A program made the position numbers and the translations under genes. A DNA stretch of 64,000 nt from Candidatus Devosia phytovorans. GTDB lineage: Bacteria > Pseudomonadota > Alphaproteobacteria > Rhizobiales > Devosiaceae. Of this stretch, positions 60,473-64,000 are shown piece after piece. The first letter of the stretch is position 1, and every line of letters starts with the position of its first letter. The notes below the pieces were generated by a model. The model worked only from the letters and a program-made list of their open reading frames with translations, did not search any database and was not told the DNA's origin. The stretch is from positions 1,927,001-1,991,000 of the forward strand of contig CP119312.1 in the NCBI GenBank assembly GCA_029202405.1. Reading direction: 5' to 3'.

Positions 60473-61555
60473 ATGTCCGTTCTCAAAATCAACGACGTCT
60501 CCAAAATCTTCCCCAATGGGACCACGGCCGTCGACAATTTCACGCTCGATGTGGCCGATGGCGAGCTGGTCTGCCTGCTCGGTCCGTCCGGGTCGGGCAA
60601 GTCGACGCTGCTGCGCATGGTGGGTGGCTTCGAAACGCCGACCTCTGGCGTCATGACCATCGATGGCGATGACATCACCCGCGTGCCACCCGAGCGGCGG
60701 CCGACGGGCATGGTGTTCCAGAGCCATGCGCTGTGGACGCATATGAATGTGTATAGGAACCTCGCCTTTGGCCTGAAACTCCGCAAGGTGCCGGCCAGCG
60801 AGATCAAGCGGCGGGTCGAGGGCGTGCTGGAGCTGGTGGGGCTGGGTGGCTATGGCACGCGCTCGGTGACACAGCTTTCGGGCGGGCAACAGCAGCGCGT
60901 GGCGCTGGCACGCTCGCTGGTGCTGGAGCCGAAAATCCTGCTGCTGGACGAGCCTTTTGCGAGTCTGGACCAGCACTTGCGCGAAAGACTTCGCGAAGAG
61001 GTTCGCGATATCCAGCAGCGCCTCAAGATCACGACGCTGTTCGTGACCCATGGCCAGGACGAAGCCCTCTCCATGGCCGACCGGATCGTCGTGATGCGCG
61101 ACGGCAAGACCGAGCAGATCGACCGGCCGGACGTGGTCTATCGCGAGCCGCGCACGCCGTTCGTCGCCGGCTTCATCGGCACGATGAATCTCGTCGAGGG
61201 CATGGTCAGCAATGGCGTGTTTTCCAAGGCCGGCTTTGCGACGAAACTGCCGATCGGTGATGGCCCAGCCACGCTGGCGGTGCGGCCCGAGGCGCTCGAT
61301 CTTGCGGCGGCAGGCAGCAATGGGCAGGGCAAGGTGCATCGCGTCACCGACTATGGCACGCATGGCTTGGTCGATCTCGAACTGAACGACGGCACGCGCA
61401 TGAAGGCAATGGTCAGCCATCCCGATCTGTTCAAATCCGGTCAGGGCGTCAACCTCTCGCCTAGGGCCGTTGCCGCCTATCGTGACGGCGTGGTGGTGCA
61501 TCGCGGCGAGGTCGCGGCGGTGACGGCGGTTCAGCCGGTTCTGGCAGACGCGTAA
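60473..61555 (+). CDS. ABC transporter ATP-binding protein
   Basis: A 360-residue ATPase: Walker A GPSGSGKST, Q-loop MVFQSHALWTHM, signature LSGGQQQRVALARSL, Walker B ILLLDEPFASLD, H-loop THGQDEA, and a C-terminal TOBE-like part (LAVRPEALDLAA). The layout is of the PotA/FbpC type. Its TAA overlaps the ATG of the GDPD gene (TAATG). Confidence 0.94.
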   Translation: MSVLKINDVSKIFPNGTTAVDNFTLDVADGELVCLLGPSGSGKSTLLRMVGGFETPTSGVMTIDGDDITRVPPERRPTGMVFQSHALWTHMNVYRNLAFGLKLRKVPASEIKRRVEGVLELVGLGGYGTRSVTQLSGGQQQRVALARSLVLEPKILLLDEPFASLDQHLRERLREEVRDIQQRLKITTLFVTHGQDEALSMADRIVVMRDGKTEQIDRPDVVYREPRTPFVAGFIGTMNLVEGMVSNGVFSKAGFATKLPIGDGPATLAVRPEALDLAAAGSNGQGKVHRVTDYGTHGLVDLELNDGTRMKAMVSHPDLFKSGQGVNLSPRAVAAYRDGVVVHRGEVAAVTAVQPVLADA

Positions 61556-62388
61556 TGGCCGACCCGATCTTTATCGAGCGCAACGGCCACCGCACGTGGC
61601 TGAAGTGGCATCGTGGACGGCGCCGGGCCAGCGATCCGGTGTTCACCGGGCAGCGGATCGTCGAAGGCATGCGGCTGGGGGCCAGCATCGAGGTCGATCT
61701 GGTGGTGACCGGCGACAAGGGTTTTGCCGTGCTGCATGACATGACCCTCGACCGCGAAACCACGGACCGCGGTCCGGTGGCGCAGACGGCTGACGCCCAT
61801 ATCCGCACGCTGAACCTGCGCGACAATGACGGCGCGCCGATCGACGAGCCGGTGATGCTGCTGGACGATCTCTGTGCGCTGATGGCAACGGCGGGCGTGC
61901 ATCCCGAGGCGCTGCTGCAGCTTGACTACAAGGAAGACGAGCATGTGCTCGACGCGCGGGCACTGGAGAATTTTGCCCGGGCGACGGCGACGATCGCGGG
62001 CAATTGCATCGTGTCGTCGGGGAGCGCCAAGGCGGTCGACATGCTGACCGGCGTGGTGCCGGGAATGCGGGCGGGCTTCGATCCGAGCGACGAGGACGTC
62101 TTCAAGGCGGCGCTGGCGTCGGGGACGCTGCAGGGCTTTGTCGATGACGCGGTGGCGGCCTCGCCGAAGTCGGACCTGATCTATCTCGACTGGCGGATTG
62201 TCACCACGTCAGACGATGCGGGGTTCGATATCGTCGCGGCGTTCCATGCGCTGGGGAAACGCGTGGATGCGTGGACGATCAATCGCGCTGATACCGAAGG
62301 CCTCGCCAATGTCGAGCGGCTGCTGGGATTGAAGGTGGATCAGATCACGTCGGATGATCCGGAGGGGATTGTGGGGATGGCGGGGTGA
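61555..62388 (+). CDS. Glycerophosphodiester phosphodiesterase family protein
   Basis: A 277-residue GDPD: catalytic HRG in KWHRGRRRASDP, metal-binding Glu and Asp in ASIEVDLVVTGDKGFAVLHD (with the second catalytic His), and TLDRETTDR. It hydrolyses glycerophosphodiesters to glycerol-3-phosphate and an alcohol. No signal peptide is seen, so it acts in the cytoplasm, after uptake. One-base overlap with the ABC ATPase shows it belongs to the transport operon. Confidence 0.92.
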   Translation: MADPIFIERNGHRTWLKWHRGRRRASDPVFTGQRIVEGMRLGASIEVDLVVTGDKGFAVLHDMTLDRETTDRGPVAQTADAHIRTLNLRDNDGAPIDEPVMLLDDLCALMATAGVHPEALLQLDYKEDEHVLDARALENFARATATIAGNCIVSSGSAKAVDMLTGVVPGMRAGFDPSDEDVFKAALASGTLQGFVDDAVAASPKSDLIYLDWRIVTTSDDAGFDIVAAFHALGKRVDAWTINRADTEGLANVERLLGLKVDQITSDDPEGIVGMAG

Positions 62389-62418
62389 GGCCTGCGCCTG
62401 TCGCTCCAACACCCACGG

Positions 62419-62549
62419 TGTCACCCCGGCCTTGAGCCGGGGCCTATCCTTAGATCAGGTCACGGCCGTTAGGTGCCGATGATTGGCACTGCGACCGTGC
62501 GGCCGTGGAAAAATCTCGGGATGGGTCCCGGCTCAAGGCCGGGATGACA
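62419..62549. repeat. GTCACCCCGGCCTTGAGCC inverted repeat pair
   Basis: TCACCCCGGCCTTGAGCCGG at 62421 and onward is mirrored by CCCGGCTCAAGGCCGGGATG at 62527-62546. The pair separates the convergent GDPD and inositol monophosphatase genes and could form a large hairpin. This motif is a common extragenic repeat in rhizobial genomes. Confidence 0.7.
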
Positions 62550-62576
62550 TCGCGCGTGTGGATGGTCTAGGTATCC

Positions 62577-63380
62577 TTATTTGGGATCCTTCTTCGGCAC
62601 GTCCTTGAGCTTTTCGATCAGAAACGCATGCGTCGCCTTGTTGCCCACGATCAGCGTTCCCGTGCGCTCGTAGACCTCAGGACCACGCCCCCACCAGTCG
62701 GTGACGACGCCGCCGGCTTCCTGCACCAGCAGGATGCCCGCAGCCGTGTCGAGGAAGCCGGTCTCCTCGAAATAGCCGGTGAGGCGGCCCATGGCGACAT
62801 AGGCGCAGCTGTTGGCGGCGCTGCCGACGACGCGGACGGAGGAGATCGGGGCGCGGATGGCGTCGAGGCGTTCATAGGCGCCCGGATAGAGCTGCAGGCC
62901 CGGCGTGGGGAGGCCGGTGCCAATGTTCATCAGACCGATGTCCACCTGTTCGCTGACCTTGAGGCGCTCGCCGTTCATATAGGCACCCTGCCCGGGCATG
63001 GCGGTGAACATCTCGTCGGCCGGCGGATTATACAGCACGCCGCAGACCGTCTCGTTGCCATGCCGCAGGGCGATCGAGATGGTGTAATGCATGCCATTGA
63101 TGAAATTGGTGGTGCCATCGATCGGGTCCACCAGCCAGCGGTGATCGCCGCCGCGCTCGTCAGCGGCAAATTCCTCGCCCGTGAAATTCCAGTCCGGATA
63201 GCGCTCGCCGAGGAATTTCCGGATCAGCAGTTCGCTCTCCTTGTCGGCCTCGGAGACGAAGTCGGCCGGGCCCTTGATGCCGATCTCCAGATCGCGGAAA
63301 CGCTTGAAATAATCGAGCGTCAAGGCGCCCGCTTCACGGGCAATGGTGATCATGTCCGCGAGGACGGCGTCGTAATTCAT
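62577..63380 (-). CDS. Inositol monophosphatase family protein
   Basis: A 267-residue metal-dependent sugar phosphatase: TGEEF (Glu), the core motif VDPIDGTTNFINGM, and the C-terminal FLDTAAGILLVQEAGG where the common WDxAAG Trp is replaced. Substrates in the family include inositol phosphates, NADP and PAP. It is convergent with GDPD across the repeat; SuhB function in rRNA antitermination is possible. Confidence 0.93.
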   Translation of the reverse strand: MNYDAVLADMITIAREAGALTLDYFKRFRDLEIGIKGPADFVSEADKESELLIRKFLGERYPDWNFTGEEFAADERGGDHRWLVDPIDGTTNFINGMHYTISIALRHGNETVCGVLYNPPADEMFTAMPGQGAYMNGERLKVSEQVDIGLMNIGTGLPTPGLQLYPGAYERLDAIRAPISSVRVVGSAANSCAYVAMGRLTGYFEETGFLDTAAGILLVQEAGGVVTDWWGRGPEVYERTGTLIVGNKATHAFLIEKLKDVPKKDPK

Positions 63381-63461
63381 GGTGGTCTCCGGAGGCGAGT
63401 CTGCGGCTCAGTCTAGCGCGCAACAGGTCCTAACAGGGGACAATCGACAGAATTGTGACAG

Positions 63462-64000
63462 TCAGATTTCAAGTGTCCAGAGTACGCTCCAGGGGCCGAG
63501 CAGGCCCTCTTCGGCAAAGCCCTGCAGGTGCACGCGGCGGCCGATGATGGCAGGAACCCCGTCCTGAGAATTGTTGTCGAGATTGGCATAGAGGCGGAGC
63601 GTGGTGCCGTCGCCCATGTGCCACCGGATCAGCACAGCCTTCTGGCCGAGGACCTCGTAATGCGCGGAAAAGCCCTCGAGGCCCGGCAGGCGCGGCACGA
63701 TTTCGGTCTTGCGGATATCGATCAGCTGGCGGTAGTGCCACAGCCATTCGGCGTGGTCAGCTTTTTTGACATTGCCCCAGTCGAGCTTGGCGGAGGCAAA
63801 AGTGCTGGGCAGGGTCGGATCGACGGTCTCGTGCACGTCGGGCTTGCTGGGGTCCTCGTGCTCGGGCGTGTTCTTGAGCTCCTCCTGGCGGCCTTCGAGC
63901 ACGGCTTCGCGCAGATCGGGCGGCACGTCGGAGAAATAGGGGAAAGGCGTGTCGCTATTCCACTCTTCGCCCATGAACAGCATGGGGATCTGCGGCAGCA
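63462..64000 (-). CDS. treZ: Malto-oligosyltrehalose trehalohydrolase, C-terminal part
   Basis: The frame enters from the right edge and ends at 63462. The visible 179 residues include PMLFMGEEWNSDTPFPYFSD, LREAVLEGRQEEL, FASAKLDW and WHYRQLIDIRK, matching the end of the TreZ catalytic barrel and its C-terminal beta domain. TreZ releases trehalose from maltooligosyl-trehalose made by TreY. The start and catalytic residues lie outside the window. Confidence 0.88.
   Translation of the reverse strand, partial: LPQIPMLFMGEEWNSDTPFPYFSDVPPDLREAVLEGRQEELKNTPEHEDPSKPDVHETVDPTLPSTFASAKLDWGNVKKADHAEWLWHYRQLIDIRKTEIVPRLPGLEGFSAHYEVLGQKAVLIRWHMGDGTTLRLYANLDNNSQDGVPAIIGRRVHLQGFAEEGLLGPWSVLWTLEI

Overview
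The window is a GC-rich chromosomal segment from an alphaproteobacterium of the order Hyphomicrobiales, most likely Devosia or a close relative. The pointers are a rhizobial-type porin, a BA14K-family protein, an LdtR/L,D-transpeptidase pair next to DUF6163 and hemB, a DUF6898 gene, the rsh-pyrE-acpS-lepB-rnc-era-recO order, and many extragenic palindromes. The genus is an inference. No phage, insertion sequence, CRISPR array, tRNA or rRNA was seen.

Layout. 1-3.1 kb: class Ib ribonucleotide reductase operon nrdH-nrdI-nrdE (minus strand; nrdE runs off the left edge) behind a long folded leader and a promoter with NrdR boxes. 3.4-10.6 kb: an AraC regulator divergent from a carbohydrate ABC importer operon that ends in an unusual Gfo/Idh/MocA-aldo/keto reductase fusion. 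10.7-13.1 kb: a P1-family peptidase and an FMN-riboswitch-controlled RibN-type riboflavin transporter. 13.1-14.2 kb: about 1 kb without genes, full of inverted repeats, including a candidate structured RNA. 14.2-19.1 kb: the lipid/envelope cluster (cytochrome bc1 chaperone, DUF177, plsX, fabH, ihfA, merR) and divergent bamE. 19.2-22.9 kb: glyA-nrdR-ribD-nusB, with a ZTP riboswitch and a small upstream reading frame before glyA. 22.9-30 kb: envelope genes (BA14K, L,D-transpeptidase, LdtR), hemB, an RDD protein, bpt and an exo/endonuclease-family protein. 30.1-42.5 kb: a mostly minus-strand housekeeping block (parC, recO, era, rnc, lepB, acpS, pyrE, rsh, rpoZ, smpB, dapA). 42.7-50.5 kb: a lytic transglycosylase, an alpha/beta-hydrolase without its catalytic residues, a two-gene membrane/helix-hairpin-helix unit, a repeat-built OmpA-family protein and a porin. 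50.9-55.8 kb: amino-sugar recycling (SDR, nagA, SIS deaminase, GntR, murQ). 56.6-64 kb: an SRPBCC protein, a second ABC importer operon ending in a glycerophosphodiesterase, an inositol monophosphatase and the 3' part of treZ.

Connections. NrdR (20.8-21.3 kb) very probably represses the nrdHIE promoter at 3.05 kb in the same window. Riboflavin supply shows twice: ribD in the nusB cluster, where the usual ribE and ribH are missing, and an FMN-sensing uptake gene. Wall turnover and recycling is a recurring theme: Slt, L,D-transpeptidase with LdtR, nagA/SIS/murQ. No single large undescribed system (for example a defence island) is evident. The less usual items are the fused oxidoreductase, the glyA leader with a translationally coupled small frame, the folded element at 13.25-13.34 kb, the nrdH leader, the pseudo-hydrolase, and a 58-60 bp palindromic element family.
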